A stretch of DNA of 64,000 bases from Linum tenue (GCA_946122785.1 CAMGYJ010000009.1:28307633-28371632); one strand, 5' to 3'; shown: positions 12,176 through 24,038, numbered from the stretch's first letter. Notes: generated from the letters alone by a model not told the origin. Program-made: numbers and translations.

Positions 12176-12715
12176 GAAGGGGAAAGAGAGAAAGATCGTT
12201 TCTTTGGTCGTTCTCAGTTCACAACAAAGATGCCCGCACATGTCGTCAGTCAGCACGTGTCGGCTGGTCAAATACCAAACCAAATTACCATTCTTGTTTT
12301 CCATTCCTTAATATTTCCAGTCCAGTTCTGTTAATTCGTCGTTAGTTTTCTGCCGACAGTAGTTCTCATGCAGAGCCGTGTCCGTGGAGCATGAAAACAG
12401 CCCGAAGCCTCCTGTGTCGATATCTACACCTTTGTTCTTGGAAAGAAAGGAAACGTTTTCCAGATCCATACCAGCTAAATTGGACACAGAGGTGGCAAAT
12501 AATGGAAGGAAGAGAGGAGATAATGACGATTGAAGATAACTGTAACTCTGTAACTATATTATTACACTCTTTCCAGACAAGCAACAAAATACAAGCAATT
12601 CAGATGTCTGCTATTAGGATGTTTCACAAAAGATGCTGCAAGATTGAAGCTAGTTTCTTCCTTATTCAACCATAAACCCTGTCTGATAGACAGTGTACAC
12701 TCTAGTTCCAATGCC

Positions 12716-14345
12716 TTAAGCAATTCCAAGCAGTTTCTTCACGTCTTTCTGCAAATGCCACAATAAAGAGAAACAAACATGGTGGAGTTAGTAACCCAAT
12801 CAGGCTCTGAGAAAAAAATGATGAACTCGGAAGTGTTAGGTCGTAGAAAAAAGCAGCATCCCCCATACCTCCATGCTGAGAGGGGAGGTAGTAGGAGCAT
12901 AGCGCTCGACGACTTCTCCCTCTTTGTTGACAAGGAACTTGGTGAAGTTCCACTTGATACCATCCCCAAACAGTCCACCCTTGCTCGACTTGAGGAACTT
13001 GTAAATTGGAGCAGCTTCTTTACCATTCACCTCAACCTGCATCAGTTTTTCATCAAGTCAGACACAAGTTGGAATCCACAAGGTATGTTGAGCGGTAGAA
13101 TAAAGCTAAATTGTTTCCATCAGTGAGGATCGACTCTACAATTGATCTAGTTATTATGCATTAGATTAAGTCATATCTGAGTTATATTAACTATTAAGGC
13201 AGGAAGCACGATAACCCACCTTATCGAAAATGGGGTACTCGGCCTTGAAACGAGTACAAGCAAACTCCACAATTTGTTCATTGTTTCCAGGTTCCTGAGA
13301 TCCAAACTGGTTGCAAGGGAAAGCCAAGATCTCCAAACCTGCTCCCGGGCGCACAACAAATCAGCAACCATATTTCATTTAGAGGGAGGTTATAGACCGG
13401 CAGGCTAAGGAGGAACAAAGTCTTGTGTGAATAAACATAAAGAAGTTACAGAACAGACAATCAAAAGAAGGGCTAAGTGGTGGCGACCTTGATCCTTGTA
13501 CTTCTGGTACAGCTGAGTCAGCTCGGTGTAGTTCGAATCTGTCAAGCCGCTGCATCAAGTTCAAACAACAGACAAACAAACTGGTTAACGACTCATTGCA
13601 TACATAGATATCCGTATTTTAGGCGCCAAAACGGATCTTTCAGTCTACTGGAATTCATCAGCGAAACAAAGAAACAGTAATTTCCCATGTTCTATGCAGA
13701 GCTTTTGCAACAGCTAATAGAATTTCTAGGAGAAAAAACAGAAGATTACCACTGAGAAGCGACATTAACAATCATAAGAACCTTCCCCTTGTAGATACTG
13801 AGATCAACATCCTTCCCCCTGGCATCCTGCAAACAACAGAAATTAAGTTAGAAATTTGAAGAATCCCTGAAATCCTGAAACCAATCAGAACTAACAGCAA
13901 GCCACACACAACCAAACAGAGCAATAGATACAAAATCCCGCTGAACTTTGGATTCAACGAAACGGTTACCCAGAAACCCACAAAAACCCAGTAACCCCAA
14001 CTGCCAAAAATCAGCCGGGCATAGCCACAGCCCAATCAAAGGGATACCCAAGTTAAAAAGAAAGCGCCTTTGGGTTCAATTTACTACCTTGACAGTGAAG
14101 TCGTAGATGGACTGGGGAGAGTCGGAATTACTGGCCATAGCGCGATCGAATCTCAGAGAATTAGCAGTAGAAGAAGAAAGCGACAGCGGCGGAGGGTTCA
14201 AAGACCGTGATGGGTGATGCGGGAAACGGGAAACGATCAGCGACGAACCCAACGAAGAAGAAAACGAGTGACGAGGAGCGCGAAGAGAAGCAGAAGCAAA
14301 GATGAGATTTTGACGGGAGAGGGTGCGGATTGAAGAACGGAGCAT
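12716..14345 (-). CDS. GPX6: Glutathione peroxidase, GPX6-like, with organelle-targeting extension
   Basis: Six exons on the minus strand: 14345-14088, 13826-13750, 13549-13488, 13338-13220, 13036-12869 and 12748-12716. They give 238 residues, near the 232 of Arabidopsis GPX6. The first 69 residues are Ser/Arg-rich and poor in acidic residues, like a mitochondrial or plastid transit peptide. The body starts at Met70 ([17 protein letters not shown]). The Cys codon is split at exon 2/3 ([15 protein letters not shown]); the LAFPCNQFG motif and WNFTKFLVN are present. The role is thioredoxin-dependent peroxide removal in organelles and, if the inner Met is used, in the cytosol. Exons 2-6 match the neighbouring GPX gene base for base in length. 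The TATA box lies only 12 bases before the first ATG, which raises the question of which Met is used. Confidence 0.93.
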
Positions 14346-14356
14346 CTGGGTTCCCT

Positions 14357-14366
14357 TATTTATATA
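14357..14366 (-). promoter_or_regulatory. TATA box very close to the GPX6-like first ATG
   Basis: The minus strand reads TATATAAATA, ending 12 bases before the ATG at 14345. With the usual 25-35 base spacing, initiation would fall just inside the first exon, past that ATG. Confidence 0.55.
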
Positions 14367-14980
14367 GAGAGAAAGCCAGGGGATGTAGATTGTAGGGCCC
14401 AATCAATCAAGACGCGGCCAAAAGGGAGGATGGAAATTGGATGCCGCCTCGCCTTCGTCTTGGTTCTCAATCTCAGCCTCAGTAGTAAGTTTGTGTTTTT
14501 GTGTGAAATGGAAGGGGGGGAATTGGAGATTGGCAATTGGGTTATGGATGCTTCTTTGGCTTGGATCCTTCTTGCGCGTATGTATGGGAATGGGAATTGG
14601 TGGGCAGCGGAGAAATGGACACGTGGAGGGTGCCCACGAGAGGGTTGAACGTGGAGGTTTCATAGCCAATCTGTATTTTTCGTCTCTGCGGATGGATGAA
14701 TTTGAGGCCGAATGAAATGATGACGATGATGCTGACAATTTCGGTGAGAACTGAAAAGATTGGGTGAAAATGCACACAGTAGACAACTTCGCAGTTTTAG
14801 GTTTCACTGTTCACACTCGAATCTTTGTTGAATTAGTACATTCTTTAGCAGCAAACATTGCCCTCGAATATCATGTATCCCCAGTCTTCTAGCGAGAAAT
14901 TATACCAGTACCAGAATCAGTTTGTTTAATACTTAAAAGTTGAAGCTATTAGACCATTTTTCAAGAGGGAAGTCAATCTA
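14367..14980. other. Intergenic, upstream of the GPX6-like gene
   Basis: Overlapping frames on both strands have no family resemblance. The stretch probably contains the distal promoter of the GPX gene. Confidence 0.5.
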
Positions 14981-14983
14981 TTA

Positions 14984-15320
14984 GGCTCGTTTGGAAGTTG
15001 CGATTGTTAAATAGATGCATTGTTATAAATGCATGTATATTATTATACATGCAGTCGAATTTGATTCATTGTAAAATACAACGTTTGATATGTGATTGTA
15101 TATGTCACGTCAGCTAAAAGTTGAGACAAAACAATATTCTCAACTCAACAATCACAACCAAAAGCTGAGATATAACAATCACTCATTTTGAGTGATAGTT
15201 TCTGAACATTACAGAAACAATCCACGTATTGTTTGTGCTAAAAAATAAATAAACGATGAATTCTAAACAATACATGTATAATAACAATCTCACGAAAACA
15301 AACGCAACTTCCAAACGCCC
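14984..15320. mobile_element. MITE, PIF/Harbinger (Tourist)-like
   Basis: 337 bp with terminal inverted repeats. The left end is GGCTCGTTTGGAAGTTGCG and the right end, reverse complemented, is GGGCGTTTGGAAGTTGCG. TTA flanks both sides (14981-14983 and 15321-15323), the target preference of PIF/Harbinger. It is AT-rich with no coding content. Confidence 0.7.
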
Positions 15321-15538
15321 TTAGATTTACAATTCTAATCTCCTAAAAAAAATGCTTTCCTTCGTTACGAGGAGAACCAAAATGTTAAACCCTTGTCTTT
15401 TAATTTTTTTTTATGTAGTTGGTAATAATTAATTAGGATGCGTATTTATGTGATATTATTTTGAATATGATTTTTGTTGCTAAATATGCACTCATTATCA
15501 ATCCACGACTAGATTAAAGTCCATCTAAGCAAACTATT
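15321..15538. other. Short intergenic spacer
   Basis: AT-rich sequence between the MITE and the LINE target duplication. Nothing recognisable. Confidence 0.6.
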
Positions 15539-15598
15539 GTGTTTTCTTCTTTTTTTTGGTAGAAAAAGGGACGCTAAAAGGGCGCCCCAGCCTGACAC

Positions 15599-18500
15599 TT
15601 AAATTAACCGGGTTTGGGAGATACCCAAAACGTCATACAGAATCCAGAAGGACAGACCCGGATCTGAACTCGCCAAAACATGGAAACCTATACTAGCAGA
15701 GTGGCCTTTATTAGCAAGGAAATCCGCCACTTTGTTACACTCTCTATATATGTGGGAAATTCTGACTTCCCAGTTTTGCTGGAGCAATCTCTGAAACTGC
15801 AAGACCAGATTATGGTACCTGTGCTCCGTCTGATCCTGCGAGGTAAGTATGTTGATGGCAGTGGTGGAGTCCAATTGGAGTAGAACTCTCCTATGCCCGT
15901 TCTTCCACGCCATCTGCAAGCCACGGATGGCTGCCATAATCTCTGCCCGGGTAATCGTGCACACTCCAAGGTTCTCCACAAAGGCTCCCATACATTTCCC
16001 CGTCCAGTCCCGGATAATGCCACCCCCCGCTGCTACTGATCCTGGTTGCTTCACTGAGCCGTCGGTGTTGACACACATCCAGTCTTGTGGTGGTGGTGTC
16101 CAAGCTAGCTGCTGTGAAGACCTCACGGGCGTGTCAATATGAGAGGCAGTATCATTTTCCTGAGCTGGCCTGATCGTTGACGTCCAACACCCAATGCGAT
16201 GCGCCAGAACGTGATCCTCTTGAATCAGGTTGTGGAAGACCTTCTCATTCCGTCTTTTCCAAAGGTACCAAGCTGCCACACCGAACAGAAGCCCCTCCTG
16301 ATCCCTCTTGAGATGTTCGTCTAGCCAAGCTGCAAAACCAAGGCCGTAAGTCAGTGAAGTCTCTTGAATACCCAGCCTATTCCATACCTGTAGGGAGCTC
16401 GGACACTGGCGCAGAATGTGTTCAGTCGTTTCCGGTCCTCTTTTGCACATCGGGCACGTATCATCCGTCGTCAGTTTCCTCCTCTTGCGCTACACATTAG
16501 TCATCATCCTGTCATGAAACACCAACCATAGAAAATGTTTAATGCGGTTCGGGCCCGCCCATTTCCAGAGACGCTTCCAGTGGTTGTGGCTATTATCCTC
16601 CTCCGCCTCCCAAGCTTCGTCACTCAGCCACTCTACTGCCGCGGAATAGGCTGAACGAAGCTTGAACTTTCCGTCAGGCTCCATGCCCCAAGCGGTAATG
16701 TCTTCACCTGATCCTGTCATGGGAGGATCCGTACCTGCAATCAGAGCCAACAAATTCTCAGTCAGGTACGCCTCAAAATCCTTCCATTTCCACTCACCTT
16801 CATTAGTGACCATCTCAGCAATGGTAGCATGCCAATTAATTCCTTCACCAGCGCCTGTGATGTGCTCACTCAGAATAGTACCCTCTGCCAGCCAAGGATC
16901 CGTCGTGAATTGAACATTATGGCCTTCCCGGATGTCTCACACCGCCCGCTGCTTAAGGATAGGCCACGTATCAACAATTCCTTTCCATAGCCGCGAGAAG
17001 TTGCTTTTTTTCATCACCAAAGCCCCTGCCTCATTGACTTTGAAGTACTTTCTCTGCAGGACACGGACCCAAAGCTCCTCTGACTTGTTAAGAAAGGCCC
17101 ATCCCAGCTTCATAATGTAGGATAAATTGAGAGCTCTTGCAGACCGCATGCCCAGGCCACCAAGTTCTTTTGGTTTACAAATGGTTTCCCATTTGACTAA
17201 GTGAGACTTGGATACCCCGTCTTCTGCTCCCCAGATAAAGGCTCTAACTTTCCTGTCAATGATGTCGCAAACAGAAACAGGGAGAACTGCCGTCTGCATG
17301 ACATAATTCGAAAGGGCATTAAGGACCGAGGTTGCCAAGGTCACTCTCCATGCCAGGGAAAACCTCCTCGCCTTCCACCCTGAAAGTCGATGATCAATCT
17401 TCTCCAAGATGAACTTGTCGGTATCTTTGGTGACTCTGCCGTGGATGACCGGAACACCCAAGTAGCGCCCCAGGTTACTGGTTTGTTTTATCCCCAACAT
17501 ATCACTGATACTTCTCTTCAGGCTCTCCTTGGTATTTTTCGAGAAGAAGACACAAGATTTGTCCTTGCTGACTTGCTCCCCCGAGGCCTCACAAAATCGG
17601 TTAAGACAGTTTAGGACCTCTTCTCCTTGCTTTGGGTCAGCCTCCGCAAATAAGACCAAGTCATCTGCAAAAAATAAGTGAGTAAGTGCAGGGCCATCTC
17701 TAGCCAAAGTAATAGGTCTCCAAGCTTTCCTATCTACTGAGTCCTTGATGTAGTGATTCAGTCTTTCAATACATAAAGTAAAGAGATAAGGTGAAAGAGG
17801 ACATCCCTGCCGAAGGCCCCTCGTAGGTTGGAAAGGCTCGGTACAGCCACCATTCCACAGCACCTGGAAACGGACAGTCGTCACACACGCCATGACCAGT
17901 TTGGTGAAATCATCAGGTAGGCCGGCCCCCTACAGGGTTAACTCCAAGAACTTCCAGTTTATCCTGTCATAGGCTTTGGCCAGGTCAATTTTCAGAATCA
18001 TTTGTCCCTTGACTCCCTTCCTGAGAGACATAGTGTGAACCACTTCCTGCAGGATGATGATGTTGTCTGTGATATGTCTCTTAGGGACAAAGCTTGACTG
18101 GCTCGGGTCAATCAGTTGAGGCATGAAATTTTTGAGCCTGTTCGCCAGACACTTGGCCACGACCTTGTAGCTCACAGTACAGAGGCCAATGGGTCTAAAT
18201 TGAGCTACTTGCTTCGGGAAATCCACCTTGGGCAGCAACATCAGAAGGGTTTCATTGCATCTCTCGATCCGCTCCGGATTCCTGAAACAAGCAACAATGT
18301 GGTCGTGGAAATCGACTCCCACCCTGTCCCAGCATTTCTGGTAGAAAGTAGCATGGAAGCCATCCTTCCCCGGTGCCTTTAGTCCACCCATCTCCCTAAT
18401 TATTTGGTACGTTTCCTCAGGAAGCGGGCTGGCTGCCAGATGCGACGTCATGGTCCCGGTCAAAACATTGAAAAGAGCAGGGATATCTTGTTGCCCCGTT

Positions 18501-19702
18501 CCGTCTTCAGAATAAAGCCTGACATAGAACTCCCTGGCCATAAGCTTCAGCATCTCCGGATCCTCGATCCAAATCCCATCCTCCCGCTGTAACTTGGTTA
18601 TTCTGTTCTTCCGCCGTCTCGTAAGAGCTGCAGTGTGGAAGCATCGTGTATTCCTGTCCCCGCTCACAATTTGATTCGCCCTCGCTTTCTGAAGCCATAG
18701 GAGCTCTTCCTGCCATGACGTCTGCTCAAGATCCTCTCGAATTTTCCCTTCCTGTCTAAGGGATGCATCACTCGCTGCCATCTCGTTCTGAACCTCCAGG
18801 CGGGCAAGCTGCCTTGACAGTTTTGCTTTCCTCCAGAATATGTTCCCAAACACCTCTTTGTTCCAACGAGTAAGATGTGCTTGAAGATCCTGCAAAGACA
18901 ATAAACAGTCCCTTCCTCGGTTCCACGAGGCCTCAAGTGTGGAATGAAAGTCTTTATGAGCTAACCACGGTACGAGAAAGCGGAAAGGTCTTACCGGTCT
19001 AGGGGGAATATGGTCATTATTGCTACTGATGAGGATTGGTCTATGATCCGAGCGGAGCTTTGGCAGGTTCGTTGAGACAATATCTGGGAAGAGCCTAATC
19101 CACTCCTGATTACATAAGGCTCTATCAAGGCGTTGGGAGAGCTGACCATTACTCTAGGTAAACTTGGGTCCAGTGAAGCCGACATCTATAAGCCTACAAT
19201 CGCGAATACATGCGTTGAAGCTGGCCGTTCTGCTCGGATTATACACAACACCCCCTTTGTGCTCCGAGGGGCAGGTGATGGAATTAAAATCTCCCGCTAA
19301 GAGCCACGGCCTCTCAATGTTCTATTCCAGTCTTCGAATGGCCGCCCAAAGTGATTGCCTGTCATGGTCGTTAGGCTTGGCGTAGATTGCAGTCAAGAGC
19401 ACTGAACATCTGTTCTGATCTATGCACAAAAGGTGGAGGAATTGAGAGTCACGGTCCAATTCAGTAATCTCAAGGTGAGTACCTTTCCAAAGCACCCAAA
19501 TACCACCAGAAAAACCAACAGCATCAACCACAATGTGTTTATCAAACCCCATGGACTTAATAACATCTTCTGCATCCTTACCACTGATCCGTGGCTCAAC
19601 AATAAAGACAATATTTGGTCTATGGGTGAACACATACTCCTTAAACGTAGCTAGAAACTTGGGGTGTTTTGCCCCCCCGGCAATACGAACTGAAAATAAT
19701 AA
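15599..19702 (-). pseudogene. LINE ORF2 (EEP endonuclease, RT, zf-RVT, RNase H), broken
   Basis: Domains in order on the minus strand: endonuclease with GDFN near 19285 and SDHRPI near 19045; reverse transcriptase with LKIDLAKAYDRINW near 17960, GLRQGCPLSPYLF near 17800 and the catalytic FFADDLVLF near 17670; a zf-RVT segment with CPMCKRG...TTEHILRQC; and an RNase H with VNTDGSVKQPG near 16060 and a conserved AEI. In-frame stops fall at about 19322, 19155, 17930, 16937 and 16490; some replace a Trp codon (TGG to TAG or TGA). The start of the endonuclease frame is also damaged. In the family this enzyme nicks DNA and primes reverse transcription at the target. Confidence 0.9.
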
Positions 19703-21502
19703 ACATAAGGAAATAAAGAGAAGAACAAACAGACGCAAACTTCCCTGACTCGCAGTGGCAGTGGGAATTCACTGCCCTCCAGAGCGGTCGCAACTGGCTC
19801 CTGGTCCCCTTCGATACCAGTGGACTGAGGCTCAGCGATGACTTCCATATCCTCATTCTTCTCCTTGGATCCCGAACTCGAAGCTCCAACAGGCGGCAGG
19901 GACTGGATTTGGTCAAGGAGCTCCTCGACCGCTTTGCGGTGAGCTGGGTTGCTCTGCTTTTTTGATGATCGCTTACTGTTCCCCGATCCAGAACGTGGGT
20001 CGTGGCTCTTTTTTGCTACTCGGAGGATGGAATCCTTCTTCTTCTTCGGAGAGGCGCGAGCTTGCTTTGCTTTCCCCCTGTGATGCTCGCGAATGGAGTT
20101 GCTTATTTGGGGAGAAGCATTTTCACCTGGCGTCGAGATAACATTACCGAGCGGAGGGTCAGGTTGGGCTGCAGAGGGCTTGTGGGTCGGGTTCAACATA
20201 ATGGGCTCGTTTTCGGATTGGTCCAGCATGGTTAAGTCTGCTTCAGTAGTTGTTTCTCCTATGGGCTGTGAGTTAGAGGGTTTAGAGACCTCCTTGGTCT
20301 TAAGGCCCACCATTCGCCATACCTGAGTTGGGCCTGAAACTGGACTTTCCTTAGCTAAGTTGACTTCGGAGACGTTGGCCTTTCCCATTTGTGAAGTGGC
20401 CTTTCCCTTTTTCGGAACCCCTTCCAGCTCCTCCTTACCTTTCCTGTCTCGCGAGATATTAGAGTTGCCTTGTTCATCTTTTGGTTTCTTTCCCGTTTTG
20501 GACAACGCTTTCCCGGCTTCATTGCTTCTGCCCGTTGGATTGACTTGGGCGGATCCATGGTTGGTCTGACCTTTCCTATTCTGGCTCCGTTCTGAGTCAC
20601 CTGCATCCATGGGCCGTAACCGGCCGGTGGCTCCGGCGGGTTGCCCTCCGGTAACTGTAGCATATCCGACACGACCGCCTGAGACAGAGTCGCCGGGGGA
20701 TTATGAAGTTTGGGACAGGCGGTTTCAGAGTGCCCGATCCGGCCGCATTCAAAGTAGATCTCCGGCAAGTTCTCGTAGACTACTTGTTGCCAGAACCCAT
20801 CGAGCGGATTCGCGTCTTCAGAGGCTTGGTCATATCAAGTTCCACGGCGATCCTAGCGAATTTTCCTCTTTCCTTGTGTTCTGTATGATAATCTAGCTTG
20901 ACCGATCTTCCCAGAATGTTCCCTAGTGCAAAGAGCACTTCCTGGTGGTAAAAGTGCATCGGTAGCTCGGGAAGCTGAACCCATGCTACCACCGACCGAT
21001 GAGGTTTGTCCGATGTTCTGAATGTGTGCGACCATTGATGGACGACCAAATAATGTTCAAGGATCACCCATGGACCGCCGGTGAGGGCATTAAGATAATC
21101 CTTCTCATTGCTGAAGTTGACCAAGAAAGTTGAATTGTTCAGGTCGAGGATCTCCATACTCCCAGCTGGTCTCCATTTCCAACGGAGCTGCGAACATATG
21201 TATTGGTAAGAAACTGATTTCCCCAGAAGACGCGCCACCAACGTTCGCTTCCATGGTAAGCAGAGACGTTCTTTGAGCTGGGAAGAGATCTTTAGCTCAG
21301 GTTCTCCATTGTAGAGCCCGACTTCCAAATCGTGCTCTCCGATGAATGTCCATTGTTGGGCCTTGGCCGGGGTTGGAGTCGGGGATCCCGCCAGTGCCAA
21401 CTTGTAGTTCAATGGAGGTGATAATGGAACGCTTTGTGCAGAAGGTGTCGTGAAACTAAGAGGCGAAGGAGAGGGGTCCAGCGGCCTCCCCGAAATGGCC
21501 AT
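19651..21502 (-). pseudogene. LINE ORF1 (DUF4283 plus zinc knuckle), frameshifted
   Basis: The frame opens at 21502 with MAISGRPLD and carries a DUF4283-type domain (WTFIGEHDLEVG, KWRPAGSMEILDL, FSNEKDYLNALTGGPWVI) to about 20800. A one-base deletion there throws it out of frame. The CCHC knuckle follows in another frame as YFECGRIGHSETAC, with its first Cys changed to Tyr. A Lys/Ser-rich tail continues in a third frame (20610-19651). ORF1 proteins bind LINE RNA. This copy cannot make the full protein. Confidence 0.85.
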
Positions 21503-21614
21503 GTCGGCCTCCGGCGGGTCATAGGCCGTCGGAAGAGCAGATCGGATTTTCAGAGAGTTTTCCAGAGGAGTTCAAAGGCTGTTAATTAATATTTTCCAAC
21601 TCCGTGTTTTCTTC

Positions 21615-21757
21615 ATTCATGATATATCCTCTGAATTTTTAATTCATGTCTTGCATAAAACTCCACCCTCATCCTCTTTCCAATTCAGAAGACGATTAGT
21701 TTGAGACACGATCATAAGTTTGGAAAGATAAGTTTCTTATTTGATGAGAAGAAGATA
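21615..21757. other. Spacer between LINE and plastid-derived block
   Basis: AT-rich; no match recognised. It may be a further, more decayed part of the organelle insertion. Confidence 0.4.
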
Positions 21758-22362
21758 AATTTTCTAGACGAAGATGTCATTCGTTTGATGAGAAATAGAA
21801 AGGAATATACAAAATTTGAGTGGCTGAAACTGAAGCAGCTACTTTCGAAATAACAGAAAGAAAAGCAATGATTGGAGTGGGAGGGTCAGGATCGAAAAGA
21901 GGATTCATCACTTCTTTCTCTCATTCAAAACAGTGCATGATACTTTCATCTCGCACGGCTCCTAAGTGATAAAAGAAAGAGAAACTCACCTTCTTTCTTT
22001 TTTGATTACCTTCCTCGTGTATGTATAAGACAGAATCCATTCGATTTCTAATAAAGAATTACTAATCCTTAACTTTCCGAGGAATCCTCCGGACGATCGG
22101 GGGGTGATTGGGGCATGGCCATAAAGGTTTTTATGACAATCAATGATTCGCTTCATTACAAGGTATATCCATTGCAGCGTATTGAAATTTAATTTCCTTC
22201 CATGCCTCACAAACAGCAACCAATTCAGGACTCCATTTGCTCTCCTTACGAGTCACGAATAATTTCATTACCCTCACCCAAATACCTATTATAGGCCAAG
22301 CTGCTATAAAGAAATGTAAAGAACGAGAGTTGTTGAAACTAGCATATTGAAAGATCAATCCC
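21758..22362 (-). pseudogene. Nuclear plastid DNA insertion: psbA, rbcL and ndhB pieces
   Basis: Read on the minus strand. A psbA piece at 22358-22278 encodes [19 protein letters not shown] residues up to GIW. It joins directly to an rbcL 3' piece at 22277-22167 (GGTAATGAAATTATTCGTGA, then SKWSPEL...CEAWKEIKF). Next comes the end of the ndhB group II intron, with a domain V (starts gagccgtgcgagatgaaag, 21961-21927). An ndhB exon 2 start follows at about 21885-21758 ([17 protein letters not shown], then FYFSSNE followed by a stop). These genes are not adjacent in plastid genomes. Substitutions and stops show it is a non-functional nuclear copy (or one that passed through mitochondria). Confidence 0.8.
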
Positions 22363-23121
22363 CTTGTGATGAGGAGAAAAAATTGGAAGTGGTTCTAGTA
22401 CTAGTGAAGAAATGCGATGTATTTATAGAGAATTTTGGAAAAAAGCATTTGATTGAAATTGGGGGATGATCTTCAAATTATTTTTTGTTTTATTATTTGA
22501 GCTGGAATGCTCGACAGGAGGATGGACCCCCTTCCCCTGCATGCAGTCCTGTCACCCCTTGCAGCAACTCCGTGCATGTATCTTTTATAATGTTTTTACT
22601 TTTCTTTTATCCGAGAAATGTCAAGAAGAAAACATGAAACATGAGGAAATCCCATATCTCTTACACACAGAATCTCCGACTTCTACAATAATCAGGCAGT
22701 AAACTAAAAAAGACGCAAACCCTAACATAGACAAAGTAAGGGCTTTACGTGTCACTCTATTGGCAGGCTAATTGACAACTCGATGAACCAGTCTAAGCTC
22801 TACACCTTGGGGAATGATTACACTAGCAGGAGGCAATCACGCAAAGTGAGCCCACCTAAGACATCTATCAATATGTCCTTCTCGAGCTGATGGATAACAA
22901 CTTTAGGGAGATGCCTTTGGACGCTGCCCTAATAATATGTTGGTCCACCTCAATTCAGTAGGTTGTCGTTTGTGGGGGTTCCTGGTTAGTTTTGTTTGTA
23001 TAACTCTTGTCCTCTCTTGATATCACTCGAAAATAAAAATAAAAACATAAATAGATGAAAACAAGCAAATTTTCTTAGTGGCATGGCTTGCATGCAAACT
23101 TGCTTCTGTGCACTTATTGAT
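22363..23121. other. Intergenic, no gene seen
   Basis: AT-rich to 22490, then mixed composition. No domain or RNA gene recognised on either strand. Confidence 0.55.
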
Positions 23122-23129
23122 GTAGTGTG

Positions 23130-24030
23130 TAGGGCTGGGAATCCAGACCAAACCGTATGGGAAACCGCGGTCTAGACCGTATCGTATGGTTTGGTCTGGA
23201 CCGTGAGACCAGAACTATGGTCTGGTCTGGTTTGAGATCTCCTCCTTTAGTACGTGGTCTGAAGTGGTCTGGACAGCGGTCTACCACAGTAAACCGTAAC
23301 AGACTGCGACACACTACCTACTACCTCGGACAAAAATAACACTAAATTGAACCTTCATATGTATATTTGAAGAACAAAGTTAGTTGATTCTTCATCTAGT
23401 TGAGAGCCAACAAATTGTAAATGATCGCTTATGTGTTATCTCATTATCAAAGTACCACACAAAAATCAGAAAGACTCATAAATAATATTCACAGATAATG
23501 TCTAGACTATGGAGTCGATAAAAATTAAACACTACAAAAAAATTCTTTCACCTTGATGAGATAAGGAAAATTATTGAGAGATATGCGACCATCTTAGTGG
23601 TTCGAAATTACCTCGATGTCATCAAAAAGGATATCAAGTGGGAGAACCTTCAGATCACTCGAGAGAGGAGAGAAGCAGTAGCACAAAGAGGAATAAGGAA
23701 ATAAGGCTATTTGAAAATTGAAAAAACCCACTTCTATCCTCATATTTCTTCGCATTTAATACGATCACAATTTTTTTGTTTCACTAGCATATTGGTCATT
23801 AGATTTTTTTTATAGATACCGGTGAAGGGTTGGAGGGCGAACAAGAGTTAATTTTTTTTAACATGGTCTGTCTGGTCCAGACCGTACCGGACCGCACCGC
23901 ATAAGTGTGGTCTGGTCTAGACCGTATAGTATATGGTCTGGTCCATGGTCTGTGTTCCAACCTCTCGGTTTGGACCACAGACTGTATCTATGGTCTGGTC
24001 TGGACCGGACCACACCGTTTCCCACCCCTA
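23130..24030. mobile_element. hAT-type non-autonomous transposon
   Basis: 901 bp with a perfect 8-bp target duplication GTAGTGTG (23122-23129 and 24031-24038). The terminal inverted repeats are TAGGGCTGGGAA and, reverse complemented at the right end, TAGGGGTGGGAA. Both features are typical of hAT. About 200 bases at each end are packed with GGTCTGGACCG/GGTCTAGACCG words in both orientations, like subterminal transposase sites. The AT-rich middle has no transposase. Confidence 0.88.
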
Positions 24031-24038
24031 GTAGTGTG

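Larger units (their letters stand above)
15550..21603 (-). mobile_element. LINE (plant L1 type), full-length but decayed
   Basis: 6,054-bp non-LTR retrotransposon on the minus strand. It is flanked by an 11-bp duplication, GTGTTTTCTTC, at 15539-15549 and 21604-21614. It has about 100 bases of 5' UTR, ORF1, ORF2 (endonuclease, reverse transcriptase, zf-RVT, RNase H) and a short A-rich tail (T run at 15550-15557 on +). Several stops and frameshifts make it inactive. Its 5' end abuts the region holding the plastid-derived insertion. Confidence 0.9.

Noticed and set aside
14403..14807. 134-codon minus-strand frame upstream of the GPX6-like gene
   Set aside because: No family resemblance, competing frames on the other strand, and it lies in the promoter region.
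21927..21961. A functional group II intron or ribozyme in the nucleus
   Set aside because: Domain V sits in its usual place before ndhB exon 2 within a broken plastid insertion; no complete intron is present.
23130..23330. CRISPR-like or satellite array of GGTCTGGACC words
   Set aside because: Spacing is irregular, words occur in both orientations, and they fill hAT subterminal zones in a plant genome.
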